Notes under the pieces: model-generated
Told to the model about the DNA's origin: nothing
Database searches by the model: none
The model's input: the letters and a program-made list of their open reading frames with translations, nothing else
Source of the DNA: Patagioenas fasciata
Taxonomy: Eukaryota > Chordata > Aves > Columbiformes > Columbidae
Reading direction: 5' to 3'
Assembly (NCBI RefSeq): GCF_037038585.1
Contig: NC_092521.1
Span: 69,554,898-69,618,897, forward strand
DNA: 64,000 nt
Part shown: in pieces, positions 52,969-64,000 of the stretch
How positions within the stretch are numbered: position 1 is the first letter of the stretch
Layout: each line of letters opens with the position of its first letter
Position numbers and translations under genes: made by a program

Positions 52969-55900
52969 ATTTAATTTTGAAAATATGTCCAGCCAAACTT
53001 TATCATGATCAATATTATATAAGGAGTGTATCTTTCATCTTTGGACAGTGTAACACCAAGGTTACAGATTGACATTTCCTTATTCTTATTCTTATTCTGA
53101 ATATTTGACGTTTCTACAAGCAGCACATACTACTTTGATGTCTTACTGTGAAATAAACGCTGCTAAAATTCTGTAAGGTCTATGCACAAGTGCAGTTAAC
53201 AAGACCTAGGGCCTTGTCAGTACTCAAAATTGCACTCTCCATCATTTGACAGTGTGCTATATCATTGCAAAGCATCATGCACGCAGTTGGGGTTTCAGCT
53301 CTGTTTGTATTGATGTTTCTATTGTTTGTTCTTCTGAAGTCTGGGGAAAAGGGGTGTTCACAACCAGTAATGCTTTTGCCATCATGATGACCCTTCTGCA
53401 ATCTATTCTGAAGCACAGAGGTGATGAATGAGGCTTCCAGGAGGCTCACTGAAACAAACCATCATTTCCTGAATTCCCAACCAGTGTTTTAACTCTCAAA
53501 CCTCGCTCTGCTCACTTTCTTCTTTAAGATAGCAAACATTAGAAAAGCACGTACAGGCTTTATTTTAATTCAACCTTTTACATAGCTATATTTAAAACTG
53601 TGTGCCTTTGAGTATGGACAAGATATGCAAAGTAAAAAAAAATAAGAGATGGGGATATGTGGCCACTTTCTTGTATATGTATAATTTCATTGGCTCTAAG
53701 GAGTTTGCTGGTTTATAGTGATGCTGACTGGGAGGATCAGTCTTGTTACTTGTGCCATTGAAATGCATTACATCTTTTTAATAGCTGCTAAGACAGGAAA
53801 AAGATCAGTCTGGAATAGCTCTTTTTTTGTACTTTTTGTTTTTTTTTTACCCCGTTATGTAGGACAGGAGGATACACAGTCAGTGTGTATGAAAACCTAG
53901 GGTTATGACCAGCAATACAAGTTAATAATTGACAGCCACACTGGCAAGTATCAATGGGTTCTTTGTTAGCTAATTTCCATTGTCTCTGTGACCTGGTCAC
54001 TTTGTTCCTGGCAATGAGATAAGGTCAGGGCTTTGTCACCGTGACCTCTTGTACCTTGATTTCAGTTACTTACTCAACTGTCTGGATAAAAGTCTTTCTC
54101 CTTCCATGTTCTTTCCCTTCAAAGGGTTAAGTGAGGCAGCTTGCATTGATAATTTCTAAATAATTCAAGTCTGATTGCACACATTGTGAAAAATGATGGA
54201 TTTGAAATTGCACACATTTGGAACTAATTTCTCCAACACACAGATGGCTTGGATAGACAAAAAGAAAAAGTGAACCTAATAACTTATTGAAGAGGAAAAT
54301 ATGTTCAGTTCCATTCTGACATTTATGTAGCTTGTTGGGGGACTCCAAATGTGTCATTTACAATGCCCAAACTTTGGACAGTTCAAAGATATTCATTCTC
54401 CTGTGAGACTCAAGTAACTTTATACCAGTTACTGACATACATCTGAAACATTCACTTGGTAAAGTAATAACGGATAGCAACTTTATTAATGCAAATCAAA
54501 ACGATTTCACAGAAAACAGACCTTTTTTGCTTAAGACAATTACCTGAGTTTGATTGGTAGAAACAGCTCTTGACATAGTAGTCTTTTGATAGGCATTTGA
54601 CTTAGCACTGTGCAGTGTTTTCATGTCTTTATTCATGTTTTCAAGGCTCTGCACACAGACATGAAGAACAGATTTCCCTTCTACAAAACAAAGATCTGTG
54701 ATTTGGAATGAGTGACTCAAAAAGGTTTGAGATCCATAAAAATAACTGACACATGCTGCACTTCTACTGCTAGTATATATAAACAGGGGGGGATTTTAAT
54801 CAGAAGAGATTCTTCAGCCAGTTGAGAAAAAATGGCTTGTGGATATCCCAGAAATAAAGGATGCATGTAAAAAAGTATAGTCTACATTTTTGTTTGATTG
54901 TTTTCAATGTAGGCACTTAAATAGTCACAAAGAAAGTTGAGTTTACAGGATATGAGATGGTATCTGAGATGCAAAGGAACTGTGATATGGACCGAAATAT
55001 ATTAAAACTTCTATTAGAAGAAGTGAAGATAGTCCCATGGAACACGCATATTTGCAAAATAATGTTTTCTAAGATGAGGAGCCACCTTAGAGACACTGAC
55101 ACGTGTTTTGTACTGTTTGCTTCCACTAATAGTTCCCACTGAAATCAATAAAAATGGATATGGAGCAAGAAAATAGTTTAAGTTAGGGTGCCTCGACCCA
55201 GACCAGTACAAATATGTGCCAGATGAAACAGTGGAATGTGCAAAGCTTGTTTGTAAGTTTACTGAACAGGTCAAAGTCTCAGATCACCTACTTAAGTCAT
55301 GTATGTTCTTTTCCCCTTTGACAAGAGAAGATGTATTTTATTATAATTTTTTTTTCTTAGTTTTTTTCCTAGAATTACAGAAAGGCTTGTATATAGAAAT
55401 ATACTACAATGCTGAAAGCCAGTCCTCTGAAATGAATTCATGTTGTCTTTATATGGCCATCAACAAAGAATTTTTTTCACCGGGAAAGATGCTCTGTATC
55501 TGTTGCTGAAAGATTAATCTCTTCTGAAAGTTATGGACGGCTTCTGGATTTAGTAAGCCTATCTGCAAATGGCTGTTGACAGGAGAAAAAAAAATGCGAC
55601 CACTGAAAGCCCTGTGGCATTCTGTGGCAACTGACAAGTTGTTTTTCTTAATGCCTTGGAGATCATCACAACTTTCTCTTCTCTAACACAATGTGCTTCT
55701 GTGAGACTTGAGGCTTGACCTGACTTGTTTTTTAATAGAGAAGAAATAAATAAGTAGGAAAATACCATCTCCAAGTGACACCCTGAAACCATTATTTAAG
55801 ACCCCAAGAACACCATGGCTCTCTCCATGTGGAAGATGACAGATCACATTGTATTCTCTGAAAATATTTTCCCTCTTAACCAGCTATGAGCGGTAAGATT

Positions 55901-57086
55901 TTCTCTTTTTCTATTTCTGACAAACTGCTGGAAGTGTCTCTCTGGGTAGTAAAATGGAATCATTCAAGATAGAAGGAAGATATTGGCTGGGAAATGGGAA
56001 TACTTCATATTTGAATTTCAGTCCAACTTGAATTTTAGTGGCTTTGGGCAAAAAGACAAAAAATCAAAAGCTGTCAGCTTTGCAAATGAAGGTGACCCAT
56101 ATTCATTAAAATATATATGTTTTCTAATCAGGTCTATTTATATGAGGTAGGTTTTCTAGTTTGCACCTTATGTCATGTCCAAATTACATGTGAAAATCTA
56201 TTTTTTCCAATTGCATCAGGACCTGCAAGCAGTCAGTGTCTTTTGACACCCAGGGAGGACTCTTTTTATTTTAACTGGAATTAAAAACATCTTTCAAACA
56301 CTGTGTAGACATGTCAGCTCTCAATGGCATAGGACTTCCATTTCCTCAAAATAATTTTTAGTTCTACTGTATTTGAGAACAGTGATTTTGAAGTTCATAT
56401 TCAGTCACAACTAGTATACATTTAATTCATTGCCTAAGTAATAGAGGTAAAATACCTTTGAAATTTGAAGAGCTAACTTTAAAACGTGTCCATGTCATGA
56501 GATTACATTTTATTTGTACGTACAGTTGTTTATTTATTTATTTACAGCAATGCATCAATCTGTTACTGTAAGGAACAGCTACATCTCCATCTTCATGTAA
56601 CACTGAAGTCTTAATTGCTGGTGATAGGAGTATTAGACGTTGGAAAGTTCTCCATTTTTTTTACAGAGGTGGGAATAAGAGTTCAGAGTTACAAGTGGTG
56701 TTTTCAGTTAGAAACAATTGTTTTTCCACACCTGCAGCGAACATCAAGACACTTTGCTCACTTTTCATGACGATCCAAATAGCAATTTAGAGCTTTTATT
56801 AATTTGGGGGTTAATAAAAGCCACCTTGTGTCAGTGCCATCAGCTTCAGTGATTTTCGAAACTGGCATTTGGACAGAAGTCAGTGCCATAGTTCTTACTG
56901 ATTTAATAGTTAGATGTTGCCTTGGAACTATTTGTAAGAGTACAGTTGTTTTCCAAAGAGCGAAGGATTTATACGGATATCCTCCTTGACCTCATCTTAA
57001 CATTTACAATAATTTTCAAGCTGCAAGACATTGGTGGTGTTCTGAGAGGTTTTTAGATATTGAACAATCACAGAGAACATGTCTGA

Positions 57087-57228
57087 GTTTTTATCCAATT
57101 GAAATCAATACATCTTGTCCAGATTTCGTCACTTGCTAGTATTTAATTATCTACAAGCAAGTCAAATCGATTACACAATATAAAAACCTTACAGCATTGA
57201 AGCAAGATGACTGAGCCTCTAGATTTTA
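57087..57228 (+). repeat. Ancient interspersed repeat, family Y, copy 2
   Basis: Counterpart of 47201-47362. It shares GTTTTTATCCA, TTTAATTATCTA and ACAATATAAA in the same order and spacing, apart from a gap of roughly 15-20 bases near the 3' end. The family was not recognised. Confidence 0.55.
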
Positions 57229-59310
57229 CTAGGATAGCTATCAGTGCTGTTCGCAAAATATAATTAAGACAATTTATTAATATTTTTTATTGGGAAGAAC
57301 AACTTTTAATAACTTTGAAGGACTTTATATAGCTGTAGCTTAGAATTAAAATCCATCGTAACAGTAAAAATCACTGTCTCAAATTCTTGGTTATTCAAGG
57401 TACTTGTTCACAGGTGTATCTTCCTTATATTTTGAGTTTAAAGAAGACAATTTTACGGCTTGGTCCATTATTCCAACTTTTGTGATTATAGGTGGAGGAG
57501 GTTTTAAGCTTGGGTCAAAAATATAGCAAAGTGTGTGTAAATATGTGCCTAGGTAAAGGGCTGACTGAGCTCCTCTTGCAAACAAAAAAAGTACAACTTA
57601 CATACAATGTATGTACATGGATACCTTGCATAAAATCTCTAGATGTTGACAGAAATCCTTCTGCTGATTAGAAAAAAAAATGTAGATCTTGTCCCTAAGA
57701 AGACAGTTCACTGCTCTTTATTTCATATTTCTTTAGAATAAAAGTGGAAAAGAAGCCAGTGTAGGCTAAAAGCTATTGAAAGGAGAGAGAGAACAGAGGA
57801 CATCTAAAATGCCAGTGCAGTAGAATGAAGGATATTCCAGGGGGAAACAGGATCTAAAGAAGGAAGGGGAACTCTTGGTGAGGTAACAGATGTTTTCCCT
57901 GAAGGATAGTGATGGAACAGATACCAAAAGGGCAAAATAAATCTAATGAACAGCAAAATTTCTCCTTTTCTTTTTCCCTGTGATCCCAATGCCAGAACAA
58001 TATGTCTAAAGAAGTGTGACAGGAGCTGTCACCTTCTTTGATATTGAAACAGGACGTAAGAAAACAGATAGCTAATTTCAAATTTCCATATAGGAAGAGA
58101 GGAAATCTTCCCACTAATCAGATGACCAGATACATCAAGGGAAGCTCCAGCACAGCCTAATACTGTGTGTTTAGTTGAACGCCCTTGAAATGCAGTGTTG
58201 CACGGACCAACACTGATGGTTTTCTCCTTTCTATTGCTCAAACAAGAAAAGCAGCAGCAAACTGCTGTACTCCCTAGAACGCTCACTAAAGTAGGATAAT
58301 AGTAATAGATAATTCGCTAGAAATTCTTCTACATGTTTGTGTTGTGCAGGATAGTTAGGTATTTAATGTAACTTTGGTACTTAACGAGTTATGTGCTTGT
58401 TCTCAGGCTCTGTTGCACAGGCTTCCTCAGGTTGGGCTGTGCACTGACTTGCAAGACAATTGAATGAATCCATTCAACATGAAATAACAGATTTTGACAT
58501 TTGGCTGGCACAGAAGTTTTTTAAAAGGATGTTGCCGACACATCCGTCAGTTTTCATGTGATAAATACATTGTTTCCAATATCTGAGAAATCAGCAATTT
58601 ATCAGAAGAAAAGGTCATCACTGAGTCAGACATATATCCACAAGTGCATATGTCTTTTTCTTTTTTTTTTTTTCCTTGTTTCCTCATTTTTATAACAGCA
58701 ACTAGGTAATGCAACAGTAAGCTGGGAGCCAAATTTGCCCTTTGACACAGAGCTCCTGTTGGTTAGAAACCACTGGGATCCATATGCTTCTGAACTTAAT
58801 ATTATACTTATGCTGTTTTAATGTAGGCTATGATCCTGCAGTCACTTATGCATTAAAAATTCCCATCAAATTCAAGAGCAGCATGAGGATCAACAGAGGC
58901 AATTTTCTCTTAGTAGGGCTTCCAGCAGGAGGCTGCCTGCTGCTTCCAGCTATTGCAGAATGCAGCCTCACGCTGCTCATGGGACTGAACAGCTGTGATC
59001 ACATTACATCCACCCAGTGGCCCTTTCCCTCATTGCCTATCAAATGACAATGGATCAATTTTAAACTGACCCTGTTGACTTTTAAAGCCCTTAGAGTAAC
59101 AGGAGCTGGTTTTCGGTAAGCCTCAACCATTCCTTTGGCACTTGAGTCCTCTGAGTTGTCTTCCAGTTAGAAGTTGTTGGTTGGCAGGAATTCTGTTGCT
59201 GTAGTCCCATCAGTTTTGTAACTTGGTTCTTCTCAAATATCTCTTTGGTTTTCTCCTGACTCTTTACAACATTTTTATAATGATTTTTGTATAGTTTCAC
59301 TTTTGAAATA

Positions 59311-60228
59311 CAGAGTTATACCATAATTCATGTTGGAAGGGACCTCTGGAGTCTATTGAGTCTCAAAACAGGACTAGCTTCAAAGCTAGGTTAGGTTGCT
59401 CAGGGCTGTGCCCAGTGTCCAGGCAAGTTTTGAGTATCTCCAAGAATGAACATTACACAGCCTCTGTGGAAAACCTGTTGCGGTGATTGACTGTGCTCAT
59501 GGGAAAGACTTTGTTATTTCTGTTCGATCAGAATTTTTCTTGCTGCAGTTGTGACTGTTGCCTCTTATCCTTTCACTGTGTATGTCTGGGAAGAGTCTGG
59601 CTCTTTTTTATCTATAAATACCCTTTCTTTGATAACTGAAAACAGTATTGAGGTCCCCTGAAGCTTACTCTTCTCCAGTTCAAGCAAACACCATACTTCA
59701 GCCTCTCTTCACAGGGTGTATGCTTCAGTCTCCTGGCCATTTTAGTGGGCCACTGCTGAACTTGCTCCTGTTTGCTGACATCTCTTATGCTGAAGATGCA
59801 AAACGGGGCACAGTCTTCCAGATGCTTCTTAATTGCTGGGCAATAGGAATAATCGCTGGATCTACTATTAATAGTAAACCCTGGTATGTGGTTGGCATTC
59901 ATTTCCACACAAGTGCACCGGTTGCTCATATTCGACTTGTCTACCAGGACCAGGTCTTTCTGCAGAGCTACTGCCCAGTGGGTTGGTTCTCTGTCTGTGC
60001 TGATATACTGTGTTATTCCATCTAAGGAGCAGAACTTATTTGTCTCTGAGCTGCGCGTGGTTTGTCAGCCTGCTTCCTCAGCCTGTCAAGGTCCCTTTGA
60101 ATGGCAGCTCTGCCCTCTGACATGTCAGCAACTCTCCCTGCTATGATACCATTCATGAGCTTTGCTGAGGGTGCATTACATCCCATTCTCCAGGTTGTTC
60201 CTGAAGATGCTAAACCGTATGGGTCCCA
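59311..60228 (-). mobile_element. Old CR1 LINE, antisense to MOCOS, 5'-truncated
   Basis: Read on the + strand, this is the reverse complement of a CR1 3' end. It has GTTGGAAGGGACCTCTGGAG at the left, then the GGTTGCTCAGGGC and CAAGTTTTGAGTATCTCCAA segments. In the middle are TTCTTCTCCAG-type, GGCACAGTCTTCCAG and CTTGCTCCTG segments, and at the right CAGCCTGTCAAGGTCCCTTT and GCTGAGGGTGCATTACATCCC. About 0.9 kb is covered, so it includes part of the ORF2 reverse-transcriptase C-terminal region as well as the 3' UTR. The ORF2 frame is broken many times, and divergence is clearly higher than in the other two copies, so it is an older insertion. It ends next to a T run (60230-60241). Confidence 0.9.
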
Positions 60229-61688
60229 TTTTTTTTTTTTTGTGTTTCAAAGTGTCTCCTCAGAGCTGAGAGCACCCTGATAGGAGAAAATAGTTTATTT
60301 ATAGTAATGGTAATCTTGTAGCAGTATAAAATATAATATATCTTACAAATGTTGAGTTGTCGTGTTAAGATACGTATTGGAAATGTCTCCACAAAAACTG
60401 AGGATTATTGAGGCAAGACCTACATTTTGGTAGATAATACATGTACAATAGATAAAAAAGGTTTGTCTGAATATTCCCATCTTAGTGACATACAACTGAG
60501 ACCAAACCTTTCAGATTGGGCCCACTTTACACTGTAATTTTGTATTTATTTATGACTTAAAATGTGGCTGGGCTGCTTAAAACCAGAGAAGGTGGCAGTG
60601 ATTCATATTACAGCCACAGGTTTGGATATGGGAGCTTTGCTACTGTGAACATTAAGGAGATACATTCTACTCTCTACTTGTCAGATAGAGAGTATGACAC
60701 TGATAATTGAGTAGTTTCTAGGTATATTTGGGGGCAAGCAGAGACAGCATGTGTTTTTCTTCAAAGGTGCATAGGAAATGGAAGTTGCATCATTTGACCA
60801 AAATTTGTTCATCTGAGTCCCAGAGCAAGACTTTAGCATAAAGCATTAGCTCAGTATCAATAGCAGACACCTAGGGAAGAGTAAGAGAATCATTTTGTGA
60901 TGTTTTCCTTGCATACTTTTCCAGTATCCAGTGACCTGGATGGCTCAGGAACATTTTGTGTTAAGTGATATCACTCGTAGTTAAATAAGTGAATTGATTT
61001 CAAAGAGCCCTGACACTTGCATCTCCGAAGTCCTTGGTACATGACAGGGTAGCTGGTAGGGGATTTTGAAGTGAGCTTCTTTCACTGGAACAGCTTCTGT
61101 GGCAGGTACGACTACAAGGTCTCTGTAATAATGTTAGGTACCTGACAATTCAATCACACTGAACTATGATATCTCATGTCAAATTAAAATGAGTTTGGAC
61201 AGATATTGACCTCTCAGTCTGTGCTGAATATCCTGGGTCTACTCAATCCAGTGTGTGATAATGTGTCATTTAATCACAATCACGGCAAGCAATGAGCATT
61301 TTTTTCTTGTATTTTTCTCTTTTTCCCATACAGTCTCTTTTTGCTGTCTTTTTAGTGGTTGTTATGAGTTGAATTGACTGTTTCTGCTTGCCCAAAAGAA
61401 AATTTCATTCAGACAGAAACATGAAAACCATGGGGCAATATTAGGGAGAATTACTTCCCAATAGCTTAGGAAATCTTGTTGGCCAGAAAGAAAGGCAGCA
61501 CCACAGAAAGGGTGTTGATGACGATTCTATAGTGTTTCTGCCTTTACTTTGCATCTTTGTTCTTGCCCTTGGTTCTTATTTCACTGGCGCTAGAAATTCT
61601 GCCTGTCATGAATCTGACGCTGGGTGACTGAGTTCTTCAAAAGCAGAATGTTTTGGAGTTGTATATGCAAGAAAATGAATTAAGCACT

Positions 61689-61718
61689 TGAAAAAAAACA
61701 AAACAAAACAAAACAAAC
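61689..61718. repeat. (AAAAC)n low-complexity tract
   Basis: An A run followed by four AAAAC units. Simple repeat. Confidence 0.8.
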
Positions 61719-64000
61719 TTATGCCTTTTATTTCAGCATCTTGAATGTGGATTTCAACTCTTGAAACCAGGTTCTGAGGCTCTCACCACACCATGGCTTC
61801 TAGGCCCTTAGGCTCTCTGGCAAGAATCAAAGAAATCTTGAAAGCCCCGGACAATGCTCCATCAGAAATGAACCTACCTACTTGTATTTCTACCAAGTGT
61901 TTAATGTGTAGGCATTTGCCAACAGGGGATATGTTCTGGGTTCTTCTTTTTGTACAAATGGTAGTCACCTCATGGAAACACAGCAATATATTCACAGACA
62001 AGGTTGTAGACCCTGATCATTTTTTTCCTTAGCTAGCTGGTATTTTTCTTTTTTAGAAGTTTAGAGCCACTGTGGTGGCTTAGGTGACTGAACTTAATAC
62101 CATGAGTAAAGAACAGTCAAAGAGTTTATAAAATTGTGAAGAGAAGTTTTTTGCCATTGACACAAATTTGTTCACATAGAGTATGCAGCAATTACTTGCA
62201 AAAAGCTTCTGATGAGAAAAGTCAGAAGTAGCTAGTAAACAGACTTTGAGGAGAAAATGTGTCCTGGTCAAGTGCTTGAATCATAATGACTGATTTAGTT
62301 ATATTTTACTCCAGTGTTCTAAGACCATGTCTTAGTAAGGCCTTTTCTAATCTGTTTAACTCCCGGTCACCTTATTGGTGCTTCTAGGGCTAGAGTTCCA
62401 GAGAGCAGCAAAGAAATGGAAGTAGCACTGAGATGTGAAAAGTACCTTTGTGCTCAGTAGGAACATTTCCTCCCATGGTTGCATTGCTGTGGGAGCCTGG
62501 GCAAGCTAAAAATGTGAAAAAATATTTTCTTGCTTGCTTGGCAGTGTGGGTGCTATTCTTTGTTGTGGATAATACCCATTCTGAGTAGCAGGGGAATGGT
62601 ATATCCCTCTGAATAGGAAGTGGGTAGTGGGTAGATGCCTACAGTTTTGATCAAATTGGACGAATGGAGATGTTTTAACATTAAGTTTAGGTAGTCCTGA
62701 TGTTCTGGTCAAGTAGGAAAGGCTTACCGGGCAGTACAGTGGGTGTCAGTGCTGCTCAGTACCGTAGGGAGGCAAGTCCATAGCTTGTTCTTTAGGACCA
62801 GATTGCCTGTACATCATAGTCATCTCCAGGATTCTGAATGGTTTGACCTGTTTGGTTGCTGTGGAAGTTTTGCAAGACCCTTTTGGCTACATTCACATGT
62901 GCTAAAATTTGCTCTATAGGCACAATAGCAAAGCTTAGGATCTTTATTATTACTTGAGGGAAATAAATGGATGTCTGTATTATGCATGAGCATGCTGTGG
63001 TACTGCATTACTCTGTCTTCCATCAATATGTCTTGTTCCCTTCCTTTATCGGCTAATGCTTATGATAATTCCAGGGGCACATCTTAAAGCTCAACCAAAT
63101 GCATATCATAACCTGAACAAGTGGAAGAACATGATATTAGGCTGTTGAATATTCTGATACATGAAACAGCCAACCACGTTTCGACAACATAATCAAAACA
63201 GAGATATATCTGTGTAATAAAATTGACTGTTGCATAACCAATACACTTAGAATGATTACATTATTATAATGAAAATGTGGTGGTGATTTGCTACATTAAT
63301 TAGCTGTTGATTTAGTGTTATATAAATGTGCTTCCTTTCAAGTAATCATATTTCTTGCTGACATTTCTGAATAGGACTACCAATTAGTTAAACATGGGTA
63401 AGTAGGGGTGCTGATTATAGGTGAGCTACAACGGAAGAAAGCAGAAGAGAACTTCCTAATTTAAAACTTTTACTATGTTACTGTCCAAAACAGGTTGTTG
63501 TTAACATAAGCTTTCGTTTGCGTTAACAACTTTTTAAACGAGCACACTCCTGTGATACCCGCTATACAGCCAAAGTTGCTAAAGAAGGAGATGTTGCTTC
63601 TCTGTGCTGAACATTTGTGTGAGAACCTCTGTTCCTGAAACTCCCAGCAAGTCCAGCTCCCAAAGCCCTGGGAGAAATATTTGGTGGTTTATCCCACTCC
63701 ATCTCAAGGTAAAATTGAGGGAGGACTTTAGTGGTTTCACCTTTATTGTAGTGTCGAGTTGTCTCTGTAAGTGTAGAAAATTACTTTGAGTTAATGAAAA
63801 GAGAAATAATATAATAAAAATGTAGAAATGTGTACAGCTAAACTGTCTTCATGAGTCAAACTTTCTCGAAGCTGAGAAGGCACAGCTTACCCTGTGTTAA
63901 TGAGGTTGTTTCATAAATTATCCTCATAACGAGGCTGCTTACAGAATCCCTCTGCCTTATGCTTACCCATGCAAACCAAAGCCTCATCCTTAGCTGATGT

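Larger units (their letters stand above)
29451..64000 (+). other. MOCOS: MOCOS intron 3, 5' part (runs off the window)
   Basis: At least 34.5 kb follows the exon 3 donor with no recognisable MOCOS exon. The expected exon 4 is large (roughly 200 codons in mammals), and no open frame of matching sequence was seen. The region holds an LTR-like stretch (35830-36460), a sense CR1 (43323-43782), an antisense CR1 (59311-60228) and two pairs of diverged repeats. It also has CAAA/GTTT-type tracts and a TG repeat. The remainder is AT-rich unique sequence without recognised genes. That the region is intron depends on exon 4 lying beyond 64000. A rearrangement or assembly break cannot be excluded. Confidence 0.7.

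Noticed and set aside
54765..54785. TATA-box-like word (TATATATAAAC) as a second promoter
   Set aside because: AT-rich DNA makes such words common, and no exon or open frame of interest follows it.
59612..60146. Open frames on both strands around 59612-60146
   Set aside because: They lie inside the old antisense CR1 and do not follow the intact ORF2 frame.
1..64000. CRISPR array, tRNA/rRNA genes, prokaryotic operons
   Set aside because: No regularly spaced repeats with unique spacers, no recognisable structural RNA, and no Shine-Dalgarno-linked gene clusters. The window is clearly vertebrate.

Overview
The window is non-coding-rich vertebrate DNA, most likely from a bird. It is AT-rich, has one CpG island, contains well-preserved CR1 retrotransposons, and no SINE family stands out. 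It carries the 5' part of one recognisable gene, MOCOS (molybdenum cofactor sulfurase), on the + strand.

Layout. A 289-bp hAT-type transposon fragment lies at the left edge (47-335). A CpG island (about 540-1340) follows, with Sp1-type GC boxes, a G-quadruplex motif and a 17-bp minisatellite. Inside it is MOCOS coding exon 1 (1056-1185). Intron 1 is about 25.5 kb and holds a sense CR1 very near its start and a second, fold-back hAT element at 19152-19282. Exon 2 is at 26659-26748, intron 2 is about 2.6 kb, and exon 3 is at 29384-29450. The remaining 34.5 kb reads as the beginning of intron 3: I could not find the large exon 4, which should carry the bulk of the PLP-dependent domain. Intron 3 contains a sense CR1 (43323-43782), an older antisense CR1 (59311-60228), an LTR-like stretch (about 35830-36460), several CAAA-type low-complexity tracts, and two pairs of diverged interspersed repeats that I recognise only by their similarity to each other.

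The three exons join in consistent phases (1, 1, 2) and encode about 96 residues. These are the N-terminal leader and the start of the class-V aminotransferase (NifS-like) domain. I found no second convincing protein gene, RNA gene or CRISPR array, and nothing prokaryotic. The long open frames in the CpG island reflect GC richness, and most others are the length expected by chance or are CR1 remnants.

No clearly new biological system is visible. The items most worth checking are the two ancient repeat pairs, the two hAT copies sitting in the same 8-mer target, and the location of MOCOS exon 4.
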